DNA of 64,000 bases from Pseudomonas asplenii. GTDB lineage: Bacteria > Pseudomonadota > Gammaproteobacteria > Pseudomonadales > Pseudomonadaceae. Below are positions 45,280-53,375 of the stretch, one piece after another; position 1 is the first letter of the stretch, and every line of letters starts with the position of its first letter. The notes under the pieces are model-generated. The model was not told the DNA's origin, ran no database searches, and saw only the letters and a program-made list of their open reading frames with translations. The DNA is taken from assembly GCF_001293465.1 (NCBI RefSeq), contig NZ_JSYZ01000004.1:186001-250000 (forward strand). Reading direction: 5' to 3'. A program made the translations under genes and the position numbers.

Positions 45280-46707
45280 ATGCGTGGCTATTTTTACCTG
45301 CTGGCCTTTTTCGGACTCGGCGCCTGCAGCGTTGGCCCCGACTTCTCCAGGCCTGCCGCTCGACTGCCCGCCACCTGGGCCGCAGAACCCCGGGAGGTGC
45401 GCAGCAATGCCGCCACCCGGGCCATCGACGCCCACTGGTGGCGGCAATTCAACGATCCGTTGCTGAGCGAACTCGTCGAACGCGCCGCCCAGGCCAACTT
45501 CGATGTGCGCACCGCCAATGAACGTCTGCTGCAGAGCCGGGCGGCCCGCCAGATCGCCGGTGCGGAGCAACTGCCCGGGGTGGCGGCCGACGGCAGCTAC
45601 CAGCGCCAGCGCAACAGCGCCGTCGGTCTGATGGACGCCTCGGGCCACAGCGGCAAATCGCCTTTCGAGCTGTGGAACCTGGGCCTCGATGCCAGTTGGG
45701 AAGTCGACCTGTGGGGCCATGTACGACGCGGCCTGGAAGGCGCCGGGGCCGCGATCGAGCTCAGCCGCGCCCAGCGCGACGGCGTGCTGCTCAGCGTCGC
45801 GGCGGAAACCGCCACTGACTACCTGCGCCTGCGTGGTACCCAGGCGCGCCTGGAAGTGGCGCGGCAGAACCTCGACATCGCCCGGCAGAGTCGAGACCTC
45901 ACCCAGACCCGCTACGACAACGGCGTGACCACCCAGCTGGACACCGCCAATGCCGCCGCCCAGGTTGCCGATATCGAAGCCCGCCTGCCCTTGCTCGAGG
46001 CGCAGCAGGCCCATCTGATCAATGCCCTGAGCTATCTGCTCGGCGAACAGCCGGGCAGCCTGAGCGCACGGCTGTTGCCTCCGGCAGCGATTCCCCTGCC
46101 CCCGCTCCGGGTGCCGGTCGGCCTGCCTTCGGAACTGGCGCAACGGCGCCCTGACATCCAGCAGGCCGAAGCCGCCCTGCACCGCGCCACCGCCGCCATC
46201 GGCGTGGCCGAGGCCGACTTCTATCCACGGGTCAGCCTAGGCGGCGGCTTTGGTTTCCAGGCGCTGCAGGGTTCGGACATCGGCAGTTGGGGTTCGCGGC
46301 AATGGAGTTTCGGTCCCAGCCTGTACCTGCCGATCTTCCAGGGCGGCCGGTTGACCGGAACGCTCGAACTGCGCGAGCACCAGCAGCAGGAAGCGGCGTT
46401 GAACTACCAGCGTACGGTGCTCGCTGCCTGGCATGAGGTGGACAATGCGCTGACCGACTACAGCGCCGAACAGCGTCACCATGCGGCCCTGGAAGAAGCG
46501 GTGAAGCAGAACCGGATCGCCCTGGCCAATGCCCGGCAGCGCTACAAGGAGGGTGCGGTCGACTTCATCAACGTGCTGGGCGTACAGCGAGCGCTGATCG
46601 CCAACCAGAGCGAACTGGCCGACAGCGCGACCCGCGTGTCGACCAACCTGGTGCAGCTCTACAAGGCACTGGGCGGGGGCTGGCCACAGCCTGCCAAGGA
46701 CAGTTGA
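45280..46707 (+). CDS. NodT/OprM-family outer-membrane efflux lipoprotein
   Basis: TolC-like outer-membrane factor of 475 residues. The signal sequence has a lipobox (FFGLGACSVGPDF). Two repeats of the outer-membrane efflux protein domain are visible, including WWRQFNDPLLSELVERAAQANFDVRTANERLLQSRA, DASWEVDLWGHVRRGLEGAGAAIELSRAQRD and LAQRRPDIQQAEAALHRATAAIGVAEADFYPRVSL. It completes the tripartite pump. The ATG at 45280 lies just after the HlyD stop, with AGGA-rich sequence upstream. Confidence 0.94.
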   Translation: MRGYFYLLAFFGLGACSVGPDFSRPAARLPATWAAEPREVRSNAATRAIDAHWWRQFNDPLLSELVERAAQANFDVRTANERLLQSRAARQIAGAEQLPGVAADGSYQRQRNSAVGLMDASGHSGKSPFELWNLGLDASWEVDLWGHVRRGLEGAGAAIELSRAQRDGVLLSVAAETATDYLRLRGTQARLEVARQNLDIARQSRDLTQTRYDNGVTTQLDTANAAAQVADIEARLPLLEAQQAHLINALSYLLGEQPGSLSARLLPPAAIPLPPLRVPVGLPSELAQRRPDIQQAEAALHRATAAIGVAEADFYPRVSLGGGFGFQALQGSDIGSWGSRQWSFGPSLYLPIFQGGRLTGTLELREHQQQEAALNYQRTVLAAWHEVDNALTDYSAEQRHHAALEEAVKQNRIALANARQRYKEGAVDFINVLGVQRALIANQSELADSATRVSTNLVQLYKALGGGWPQPAKDS

Positions 46708-46722
46708 AAACTCCCACAGGGT

Positions 46723-47250
46723 CTACCGCCCAACGCGCCCCAGGCGAAGCCGCGCCATGTTCAGCGTATCGGTCAACACTCCATCGCGAATCGCATAGGC
46801 GCGCATCACCCCCTCCTCCTCGAACCCGAACTTGCGGTACAGGGCCTGGGCCGCCTGGTTGTCGACATAGACGCTCAACTCGACCCGCTGCAGGTTCATC
46901 CAGTTGTCAGCCACCTCCAGCACCGCCGCCAGCAACTGCGAACCAATGCCCTTGCCCTGCCAGGCCGTCGCCACGCCCATGCCGATACTCCCGGCATGAC
47001 TGCGCCGCACCCGCGCATACTGCTCCAGCGAGCAACTGCCGATCACCACGCCCTGATGCAACGCCACCAGCGAAAGCTGGCGCTCGTTGCCCTGGTTCTG
47101 CAGCAACCGCTGACGCCACACCTCGGCGGACTGGAACGGCATCTGCAGGACCTGACGGCAGACCGCAGGCTCGTTGTACAGCGCGGTGACGCCGTCGATA
47201 TGGGCTTCGCGGAAACGTTCGAGGGTGATGGCGGGAGTGTCGGCGGGCAT
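46723..47250 (-). CDS. GNAT-family N-acetyltransferase
   Basis: Acetyl-CoA-dependent N-acetyltransferase of 175 residues. The CoA-binding motif A is GMGVATAWQGKGIGSQLLAAVLEVAD, and the C-terminal motif B reads LYRKFGFEEEGVMRAYAIRDGVLTDTLNMARL. The pattern, including ERFREAHIDGVTALYNEPAVCRQ, resembles the YhhY-type L-amino-acid N-acetyltransferases. It is monocistronic and convergent with the efflux operon. Substrate not determined. Confidence 0.88.
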   Translation of the reverse strand: MPADTPAITLERFREAHIDGVTALYNEPAVCRQVLQMPFQSAEVWRQRLLQNQGNERQLSLVALHQGVVIGSCSLEQYARVRRSHAGSIGMGVATAWQGKGIGSQLLAAVLEVADNWMNLQRVELSVYVDNQAAQALYRKFGFEEEGVMRAYAIRDGVLTDTLNMARLRLGRVGR

Positions 47251-47295
47251 CGTCTTTTTAATCCATGAAAAATGACAAGGCCGCCCAGTGTAGCG

Positions 47296-47313
47296 GCCTG
47301 TACGGTTACAGGC
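47296..47313. terminator. Hairpin between the LysR and GNAT genes
   Basis: GCCTGTA-CGGT-TACAGGC is a perfect 7-bp stem with a tetraloop, 26 bases past the LysR stop and just before the GNAT promoter region. It has no T-tract. Confidence 0.45.
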
Positions 47314-47338
47314 GAATCAGCCACACAGGCCGGCAGAC

Positions 47339-48319
47339 CTACTCAAACCACTCCCGCCGCTCCCTGAAGGTGTTCAATATCAGCTCGACGATCATCTGCA
47401 CCTCTTCCCTGCCCTCGGCCCCACGCCGGCTGGCCAGCCAGGCACGCCGCTGCATGCCCTCGTGGAACAGGCCGGGCAAGGCCGCCAGGCCACGGTCGAA
47501 GCGGGTGATGTAGCGCGGCAGCAGACCGATGCAGGCACCGCAGCGGATCATTTCCAGCATCAGCTCGTAGGAATGCACCTGCACCACGCCGGCCAGGCGC
47601 TGCTCCAGCACGTTGTTCCACGGCTGGAAACCTTCGACCTGGCGATCCTGCTGCCACTGCACCAGCATGTAGTCCTCCAGGTCCTGCAGCGAGTCCGGAC
47701 GCACCGCCACCCGCGAGTAGCGCTTGGCGATGTGCGGCAGGTAATCCAGCCGCGCCAGGGGCTGCGGTGGGGTCGTGTCGAAACTCGGCTCGGGCAGTGG
47801 CGAGTCGCCATCCGACAGCCAGACCACCACCTCGGCACTCAACGCCTGCAACGCCAGGACGCTGTCCACCGGGATGATTTCCAGGCGCACGCTGGCGTTG
47901 CGACGCAACAGGGCGATCAGGTCACGACCGAGGATGTCGTGCAGGATCGACTCGGCAATCGCCAGCCTGACCAGTGGCTGCTCCATGACCGGCAGCCGCC
48001 GTTCGTGGGCCAGGGCCAACAGTTGCGCCTGCAGGTGCTGGCCTTCACGGCTCAGGGTCAGGGCGCTGCCCTGGTAGACGAACAGTGGCCGATTGAGCTG
48101 GTCTTCAAGCGCCGCCAACTGCTTGCGCAACTGGGTCGACTTGATATTCAGGCTGCGCGCCGCCTGCATGAAGCAGCCACAGCGCGCACTGGCGAGAAAA
48201 AACTGTGCGGTTTCCGGCTCGATCCGCTCGGCCAGCGCCAACCAGCCCCCGTGCGTCTCGACGGGGCCGTGATACTCCATGTCGCCCGTACGCTGGGCGG
48301 GTTCATTCAACGACATCAT
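47339..48319 (-). CDS. LysR-family transcriptional regulator
   Basis: LysR-type protein of 326 residues with an extended N-terminus (about 35 residues) before the helix-turn-helix ETAQFFLASARCGCFMQAARSLNIKSTQLRKQLAALEDQLNRPLFVY. The HTH is somewhat atypical (STQLRKQLAALE), but the effector domain follows the family (VRLAIAESILHDILG, ARLDYLPHIAKRYSRVAV, GACIGLLPRYI). Its start lies 55 bases from the end of the pdt locus, and I recall a LysR gene in the same neighbourhood in P. aeruginosa (PA0701), so it may travel with that cluster. Confidence 0.85.
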   Translation of the reverse strand: MMSLNEPAQRTGDMEYHGPVETHGGWLALAERIEPETAQFFLASARCGCFMQAARSLNIKSTQLRKQLAALEDQLNRPLFVYQGSALTLSREGQHLQAQLLALAHERRLPVMEQPLVRLAIAESILHDILGRDLIALLRRNASVRLEIIPVDSVLALQALSAEVVVWLSDGDSPLPEPSFDTTPPQPLARLDYLPHIAKRYSRVAVRPDSLQDLEDYMLVQWQQDRQVEGFQPWNNVLEQRLAGVVQVHSYELMLEMIRCGACIGLLPRYITRFDRGLAALPGLFHEGMQRRAWLASRRGAEGREEVQMIVELILNTFRERREWFE

Positions 48320-48374
48320 TCAGACTCCCTGTCGACGCCTCACGGCGCCCAACCATCCAATGGCAAGTTTCCCG

Positions 48375-49328
48375 TCAGTGTTTGTCTTCCAGTACCTGGT
48401 TGAGCACCGCGCCATCGATGCTCAGGGTCGCGGTGTTCAGCATGCCTTCCAGATAGGCCTTGGCAATCTGCTGCTGACGCTGGGCCCGCAGGGCTTCACG
48501 CAAGCGATCGCGCAACTCGTCGAGAGTGGCCGTGCGGGCCGGTTGCAGCTCGGTGAGCCTGACGATATGAAAGCCCGCCGGGCTCTGCACCGGATCGGCC
48601 ACCTGGCCGACCTTCAGCCGCGACAATGCCCCGCGCACTTGCGGCATCAGTTGCTCCAGCGGTTGCAGTCCGGTATCGCCACCGCGGCTGGCGGTTTCGC
48701 GGTCCTGGGAATACTGGGTCGCCAGGGCGGCGAACTCGCCCGGTGCGGCCTGGGCCTTGCGGCTCAGGTCCACGGCCTGCCTGCGCACGCTTTCCAGCGA
48801 TTGCTGATCGGGCACCGCCAGGAAGATCTGGCTGACCCGGTACAGCGCCGGCGTCTGCCACTGCGACTTGCCGCTGTCGTAGGCCTGCTGCAGCTCCTCG
48901 TCACTCGGATAGTCGGCCGGCACCTGGCTGACCGAGGCCATGTAGTTGCGAAAGACGATCTGCTCGGTGGCCGCCCGGGTCTGCTGCTCGATTTCCGGGC
49001 GCTGGCGCCAGCCCTGGGCATCGGCCTGTTCGAGCACCGCCTTCTCCGCCAGGCGGGTGCGCAGCCAGCTTTCCAGGGCGCCGCGGTTGCTGCGCAACTG
49101 CTCGCGCGACGCCTGCGGCAACGCCGCGAACAGCGCCTTCAGCTCTTGCGGGGACACTTGCTGGTTGCCCAGCCGGGCCACCGCCGGCGCACTCGCGGTG
49201 GCTGGTACGGCGGCCGGTGCCGGCTGCACCGCCGCCACCGGATCGTTACCCGGACGCATGGCCAGGGCAACGGCCCCGACCAGCACGGCCAGCGCGCCCG
49301 CGCCGGCCAGCAGGTTGCCTCTGTTCAC
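48375..49328 (-). CDS. SurA/PpiC-like periplasmic peptidyl-prolyl isomerase
   Basis: Membrane-anchored periplasmic folding factor of 317 residues. A single N-terminal hydrophobic segment (LLAGAGALAVLVGAVALAM) is followed by an Ala/Pro linker, a SurA-N-like helical region (QVSPQELKALFAALPQASREQLRSNRGALESWLRTRLAEKAVLEQ) and a parvulin domain (YRVSQIFLAV, ALATQYSQDRETASRGGDTGLQPLEQLMPQVRGAL, VQSPAGFHIVRLTEL). It is the last gene of the pdt locus (PA0699-like position) and overlaps the YbjN gene by 4 bases. It probably chaperones the secreted exoprotein or outer-membrane parts in transit. Confidence 0.88.
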   Translation of the reverse strand: MNRGNLLAGAGALAVLVGAVALAMRPGNDPVAAVQPAPAAVPATASAPAVARLGNQQVSPQELKALFAALPQASREQLRSNRGALESWLRTRLAEKAVLEQADAQGWRQRPEIEQQTRAATEQIVFRNYMASVSQVPADYPSDEELQQAYDSGKSQWQTPALYRVSQIFLAVPDQQSLESVRRQAVDLSRKAQAAPGEFAALATQYSQDRETASRGGDTGLQPLEQLMPQVRGALSRLKVGQVADPVQSPAGFHIVRLTELQPARTATLDELRDRLREALRAQRQQQIAKAYLEGMLNTATLSIDGAVLNQVLEDKH

Positions 49329-49810
49329 AGGGCGGCCTCCTCCTCACGGGTTTGCTCCGGCTCGGCCGCAGCCTGGGCCTGCAACTGCGCGGCCTGCTGG
49401 CTGTATTCGCGCAGGTAGACGATGAACTCCTGCAGCAGGCGATCCCACAGTTCCAGGTTGGCGCGCAGGTAGTTGACGCTGACGCCCGCGGCGACCACCA
49501 CGTCCATCTCCATCACCAGGAACTCGCCCTGCACCGACAAGCGGGCGAAACGCCGCGAAGCGTTCCACAACTCGGCCAGGCCGGCCGGCAGCTCGCCCTG
49601 CACACGCAGGGCGCAGCTGTAGGTGAAGTCGACATAACCGCCCTCCTGCGTGCCCGGGTTGCCGAAACGCACGGCATAGCCGATGCCCTGGCTGGCGCTG
49701 AGCAGTTGCACGATACCGTTCTGCTCGGTGCGGTTGACCCGGTAGCCGGCGCCTTGCAGCAGCTCGGTCAGGCTGTCGGGGGTAACTTGTTCGATCAGTT
49801 GCTCGCTCAT
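49325..49810 (-). CDS. YbjN-domain protein
   Basis: Cytoplasmic protein of 161 residues with a YbjN-type sensory/chaperone-like domain: MSEQLIEQVTPDSLTELLQGAGYRVN, GIGYAVRFGN, YVDFTYSCALRVQGELPAGLAELWNASRRFARLSVQGEFLVMEMDVVV. A Gln/Ala/Glu-rich tail ends EEEAAL. The start at 49810 was preferred over 49831. It is overlapped by the isomerase gene and lies 17 bases after the coiled-coil gene. Role in the pdt locus unknown. Confidence 0.8.
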   Translation of the reverse strand: MSEQLIEQVTPDSLTELLQGAGYRVNRTEQNGIVQLLSASQGIGYAVRFGNPGTQEGGYVDFTYSCALRVQGELPAGLAELWNASRRFARLSVQGEFLVMEMDVVVAAGVSVNYLRANLELWDRLLQEFIVYLREYSQQAAQLQAQAAAEPEQTREEEAAL

Positions 49811-49827
49811 GGAGGTTCTTCCTTGTG

Positions 49828-50469
49828 TCATGGGTTCAGGGATGCGTGGGTCGCATCGAACTGGTTCTTGTAGAGGTCATCGCCAAAGGCCTGGGCCATT
49901 TCCTCGAACTTGACCCGGGCGCTGCCGGCAAACGGCTGGCGGATCTTCATCACTTCGGCCACGTCGATCTTCTCGTAGGCGGCGAGGATGTCCTTGGCGA
50001 TGCCGTACATCTGCTGATTCTTGGCTGAACATTGCTGCACTTGTGTGTCACGCTCGGTCAACTGGCCCTGCAACCTGGCCCGTTCGGCTTCCTTGGCCTT
50101 GGCCATCACCAGCAGGTCGTCATAGGCCTTCTTGTACTTGCCCAACTGCTCGTTGGCCGCCACGGAGAAGGCCTGGGCCTGGTTTTGCAGGGCCTGCTGC
50201 TGGCCAGCCAGTTGCTCGCTCAGGCCCTTGGCCCTGGCCAGCTCGGCCGTCAACTGCCGGATCTGATCCTGGGCCGCCCTGGCCTGGTTCTCGGCGGCAA
50301 TCCGTGCCGCACTGGCCTGGGCCTGCTCGCTTTGCAGCGCCTGCAACTGCTGGGTGGTGCTGCGCAGCTGGGTCCGCAGGCGCTCTTCCATGCCTTCGGC
50401 GCTGGCGCCGTGGGCAGTGAAGAGACCAACGGTCAGCAGGCACAACGCTGCCGGGATTCGCCTGTTCAT
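49828..50469 (-). CDS. Periplasmic coiled-coil protein
   Basis: Exported protein of 213 residues: a signal peptide (MNRRIPAALCLLTVGLFTAHGASA) followed by a continuous coiled coil (about 28-150) rich in Ala, Gln and Glu with few hydrophobic core breaks. A short C-terminal globular part holds QQMYGIAKDILAAYEKIDVAEVMKIRQPFAGSARVKFEEMAQAF. It corresponds by position to PA0697 in P. aeruginosa. It may act as a periplasmic spacer or assembly factor between the porin and the TonB complex; this is inference. Confidence 0.78.
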   Translation of the reverse strand: MNRRIPAALCLLTVGLFTAHGASAEGMEERLRTQLRSTTQQLQALQSEQAQASAARIAAENQARAAQDQIRQLTAELARAKGLSEQLAGQQQALQNQAQAFSVAANEQLGKYKKAYDDLLVMAKAKEAERARLQGQLTERDTQVQQCSAKNQQMYGIAKDILAAYEKIDVAEVMKIRQPFAGSARVKFEEMAQAFGDDLYKNQFDATHASLNP

Positions 50470-50487
50470 GGGGATTCTCCTTCGGGC

Positions 50488-52185
50488 TTAGAAGCGCGTG
50501 TTCAGCTCAAGTTGGAAGACATCGACCTGGAACGGGTCGCCGTAGACTTCCTCGGCGCTCAACCAGCGGGCCGAGGCGATGATGTTCTTGTCCAGGCTGT
50601 AATTGCCGCCGATGAAGTAACCCTTGGCGTTGGTGCCGCCCAGGTGGTAGGAGGAGTCGTTGAAACCGTCAGGCAAGGCGTCCGGCTGGATGTACTTGTA
50701 GCCGGCGTAGAGGTTCCAGTCGCCCTTCTTTTTCAGCTCGAGCGCGTTGCCGAGAGTGAATTGCATCATCAACGCGCTGCCACCGCTTTCGAACTCGCCG
50801 TTGCTGTTGATGTTGTTGACGATCTGGCCCTCGGAACGCTTGAGCATCTCGCCCTTGTCGTACGCCAGGTTATGAATGAAGTCGGCCTGGCTGCGCAGCT
50901 TGAAGTCTTCCGGCAGTTGCGTATCCCAGGCCAGATTCAGGTCGAGCACGTTGAATTCCGAGGCCAGGCCCAGGTACTGCGGCTGCGGCGTCAGGTTCGG
51001 GTTGGTCGGGTTCGGCGTGATGTTGCGCAACAGGAACACGCTGTTGCCGTGCTGCATGAAGGCCAGGCGGGTGCCATCCGTGTCGCAACCCGGCTGGCCG
51101 TCCCACGGCTTGCAAGGGCTGGAACGCTTGCCCTCGATATCGTTGAAGCTGTAGTAGGCCGCCGAGCCCTTGAGGCTGTTGTCGGCGTTGATCTTCCAGT
51201 TGGCGCCGATCTGCCCGCCGATCAGCCATTTGTTCTGGCTGTCGGCCTTGTCGATGCCGTTGCTGGTTTCCGAGTCCGAGGTGTATTCGACCGGGAATGC
51301 CCCGAGGGTACCGAACAGGCCCCATTCGCTGTTGAGCGTGTGATTGAACACCGCCGCCACGCCGTCGAAGTTCAGGTCGTTGGAGTACATCATGTCGGTG
51401 GAATAGAACGGATTGGCGAAGCGCCCGCCGGTTACCGTCAGGTCCTGCGAAGGTTTCCAGCTGATATACCCCTGGTCGAGCCAGATGTCCTTCTTGGCAA
51501 AGCCGCCGCCGAGGGTCTGGGTGGTCGAGACCGGGTTGTTGTCGGAGCCGGTGCCGATGCGCACGCCGGCGACCCACTCGGGCGTCAGGACCGCCTTCAT
51601 GCCCAGGCGGGCACGCAGGCGGAACAGGTTCTCGCGGTCCTCGCGGCTGTTGAGCAGCGGCGGATACTGGGTGTTGGTGCTCCGGTTCACGTCATAGGGC
51701 GAGCCGCTGTTGATCCTGGCGTAGTCGATCAGGGTGTTGCCGTTGCCACCTGAAAAGTAGCGGGACTCATTGCGCACGCGCAGGTCACCGTCGAAGCTGA
51801 TGCGCGAGACCCAGTCCGGGAAAGTGTTGGGTTGCGCCCAGTTCTCCTGCCTGGCGGTCGCCATGACTTCGGCCTTGACCTGGTCGCGGATCTGCTCGCG
51901 AACAATCGCCGGCACGTACTGCACCCGCACCTCTCCCGGCGTGGCCGAAGGGGTCGCAGCTGCCACGGCGTTGGCCTGACGTGCCTGTACTGCCTCCTTC
52001 TCGGCCTGGGCGATCAGGCCCTCGGCCTGTTCCTGCTTGAGCACACCCTGCTGCACCAGCAGGCGGATCAGATTGATCGTGGCGTTCTGCGAAGGCGCGG
52101 CGGGCTGCGCCGCCACCGCCTGGCCGACCAGGGTCGCGATGACCATGCCGACCGCCAGGGTCAATCGATTCACGTTGGAAATCAT
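50488..52185 (-). CDS. Putative outer-membrane porin of the pdt locus
   Basis: Outer-membrane barrel of 565 residues. The signal peptide (LTLAVGMVIATLVGQAVAA) is followed by a helical region (INLIRLLVQQGVLKQEQAEGLIAQAEKEAVQA). Then comes a long run of alternating strands with FDGDLRVRNESRYFSGGNGN, KKDIWLDQGYISWKPSQDLTVTGGRFANPFYSTDMM and a terminal Phe (FQLELNTRF). The pattern fits proteins annotated putative porin. The ATG at 52185 was chosen; AGGAG lies 10 bases upstream, and a GTG at 52191 is closer to it. It is placed between TonB and the coiled-coil gene, so it may be a TonB-energised or structural outer-membrane partner. Confidence 0.82.
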   Translation of the reverse strand: MISNVNRLTLAVGMVIATLVGQAVAAQPAAPSQNATINLIRLLVQQGVLKQEQAEGLIAQAEKEAVQARQANAVAAATPSATPGEVRVQYVPAIVREQIRDQVKAEVMATARQENWAQPNTFPDWVSRISFDGDLRVRNESRYFSGGNGNTLIDYARINSGSPYDVNRSTNTQYPPLLNSREDRENLFRLRARLGMKAVLTPEWVAGVRIGTGSDNNPVSTTQTLGGGFAKKDIWLDQGYISWKPSQDLTVTGGRFANPFYSTDMMYSNDLNFDGVAAVFNHTLNSEWGLFGTLGAFPVEYTSDSETSNGIDKADSQNKWLIGGQIGANWKINADNSLKGSAAYYSFNDIEGKRSSPCKPWDGQPGCDTDGTRLAFMQHGNSVFLLRNITPNPTNPNLTPQPQYLGLASEFNVLDLNLAWDTQLPEDFKLRSQADFIHNLAYDKGEMLKRSEGQIVNNINSNGEFESGGSALMMQFTLGNALELKKKGDWNLYAGYKYIQPDALPDGFNDSSYHLGGTNAKGYFIGGNYSLDKNIIASARWLSAEEVYGDPFQVDVFQLELNTRF

Positions 52186-52224
52186 TTGCACACAACTCCT
52201 GTTGAAAAGCGTGAAAGTGTTCGA

Positions 52225-52932
52225 TCAGTCCGGGCGTCGGCCCTTGAGCGATACGCGAATGGGCAAGGTCAATGAAGCCGGTGTGCGCTCCCTGAAACGC
52301 GGTGCGTTCTGCAGGGACGCGATGATCCGCTCGTCAATCTTCGGCTCGCCGGTCCCCTTGACCATGGCCACCTTGAGCACATCGCCGTCCGCCGAAAGCC
52401 AGAAATCGACCTGCACCGAAAACGCCAGCCGACGCAGGTCCGGATCGTCACGCAGCAGCCGTTGCAGGGTCGCGGCCAGGTACTGCTTGTAGGTACCGGT
52501 GCCCAGCCCGCCCCCGCCGGAACCGGCCATGCCACCGCCCTTGCCCGCGCCGATGTTGAACGCGTCGCCGCCGGCCTGGGCGTCGCCGTCGATCTGCATC
52601 GGGTTGGCCAGGTCGTCCGCCGGTGACGGCGGTGCCTCTTCCTGAGGCTTGATGTCCTCGGGCTCGGGCGTCGGTTCGGGCACCTTCTCCTCCACCGGCG
52701 GTTCCGGCTCCTTGGGTTTCTCCGGCTCCGGAGGCGGCGGTGGTGGTGGAGGCGGCAACGGGATGATCATCGGCACCTTCGGCGCCTCACGCCGTACCCC
52801 GCTCATGTCATGCGCCCACTGCCACAGGAACCAGGCGGCAGCCGCCCCCAGCAGTAGCCCGGCGCCCCACTTGAACAGGCGCAGCGGCGACGGCTTCACG
52901 GGCTCGGGGCTGATCGGTAATTTCGCGGTCAT
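52225..52932 (-). CDS. TonB-family energy transducer
   Basis: TonB-like protein of 235 residues. It has an N-terminal membrane anchor (RLFKWGAGLLLGAAAAWFLWQWA), a Pro/Glu/Lys-rich periplasmic spacer with a run of ten prolines (about 60-70) and alternating PEPEKPKEPEPP, a Gly-rich stretch (GAGKGGGMAGSGGGGLGTG) and a C-terminal TonB domain (YKQYLAATLQRLLRDDPDLRRLAFSVQVDFWLSADGDVLKVAMVKGTGEPKIDERIIASLQNAPRF). It follows exbD by 2 bases, making an ExbB-ExbD-TonB set dedicated to this locus. Confidence 0.9.
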   Translation of the reverse strand: MTAKLPISPEPVKPSPLRLFKWGAGLLLGAAAAWFLWQWAHDMSGVRREAPKVPMIIPLPPPPPPPPPEPEKPKEPEPPVEEKVPEPTPEPEDIKPQEEAPPSPADDLANPMQIDGDAQAGGDAFNIGAGKGGGMAGSGGGGLGTGTYKQYLAATLQRLLRDDPDLRRLAFSVQVDFWLSADGDVLKVAMVKGTGEPKIDERIIASLQNAPRFRERTPASLTLPIRVSLKGRRPD

Positions 52933-52934
52933 GG

Positions 52935-53360
52935 TCAGCCCTGATTCGGTTTGCCGGTGACCAGCCCGACCTGGGACAGCTCCAGGCGCCGCAGCAGGTC
53001 GAGCACTTCGATGACTTTCTGGTACTGCACCGTGGCGTCGCCGCGCACGATGATCGGAAAGTCCGGGTTCTGCGCCTTCTCGATACGCAGGCGTTCCTCC
53101 AGCTCCGACAGGGTCACCGGATAGGCATCGAGGAAGACCTGGCCACCGTCGTTGACCGAAATGGCCTTGGTCTTGGCCTCGGACAGCGACACCGAGGCAC
53201 TGGCCTTGGGCAGGTGGATCTGGATCCCCGAGACCTGGGCCGTGGCGGTCAGGATGAACATCACCAGCACCACCATCAGCACGTCCACCAGGGGCGTGAT
53301 GTTGATACTGTCGACGGCGGCATCGTCATCGTCGTCATGGGAGGCGTTTACGGAAGCCAT
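52935..53360 (-). CDS. exbD2: ExbD/TolR-family proton channel subunit
   Basis: Inner-membrane protein of 141 residues with one membrane helix that carries the essential proton-path Asp (Asp26 in NITPLVDVLMVVLVMFIL). The periplasmic domain reads IQIHLPKASASVSLSEAKTKAISVNDGGQVFLD and ends VQYQKVIEVLDLLRRLELSQVGLVTG, the TolR/ExbD fold. An acidic run of five Asp (about 9-13) precedes the helix. It lies between the ExbB fusion and TonB with gaps of 15 and 2 bases. The symbol follows the PA0694 position. Confidence 0.92.
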   Translation of the reverse strand: MASVNASHDDDDDAAVDSINITPLVDVLMVVLVMFILTATAQVSGIQIHLPKASASVSLSEAKTKAISVNDGGQVFLDAYPVTLSELEERLRIEKAQNPDFPIIVRGDATVQYQKVIEVLDLLRRLELSQVGLVTGKPNQG

Positions 53361-53375
53361 GGCAGTTCCCTCCCC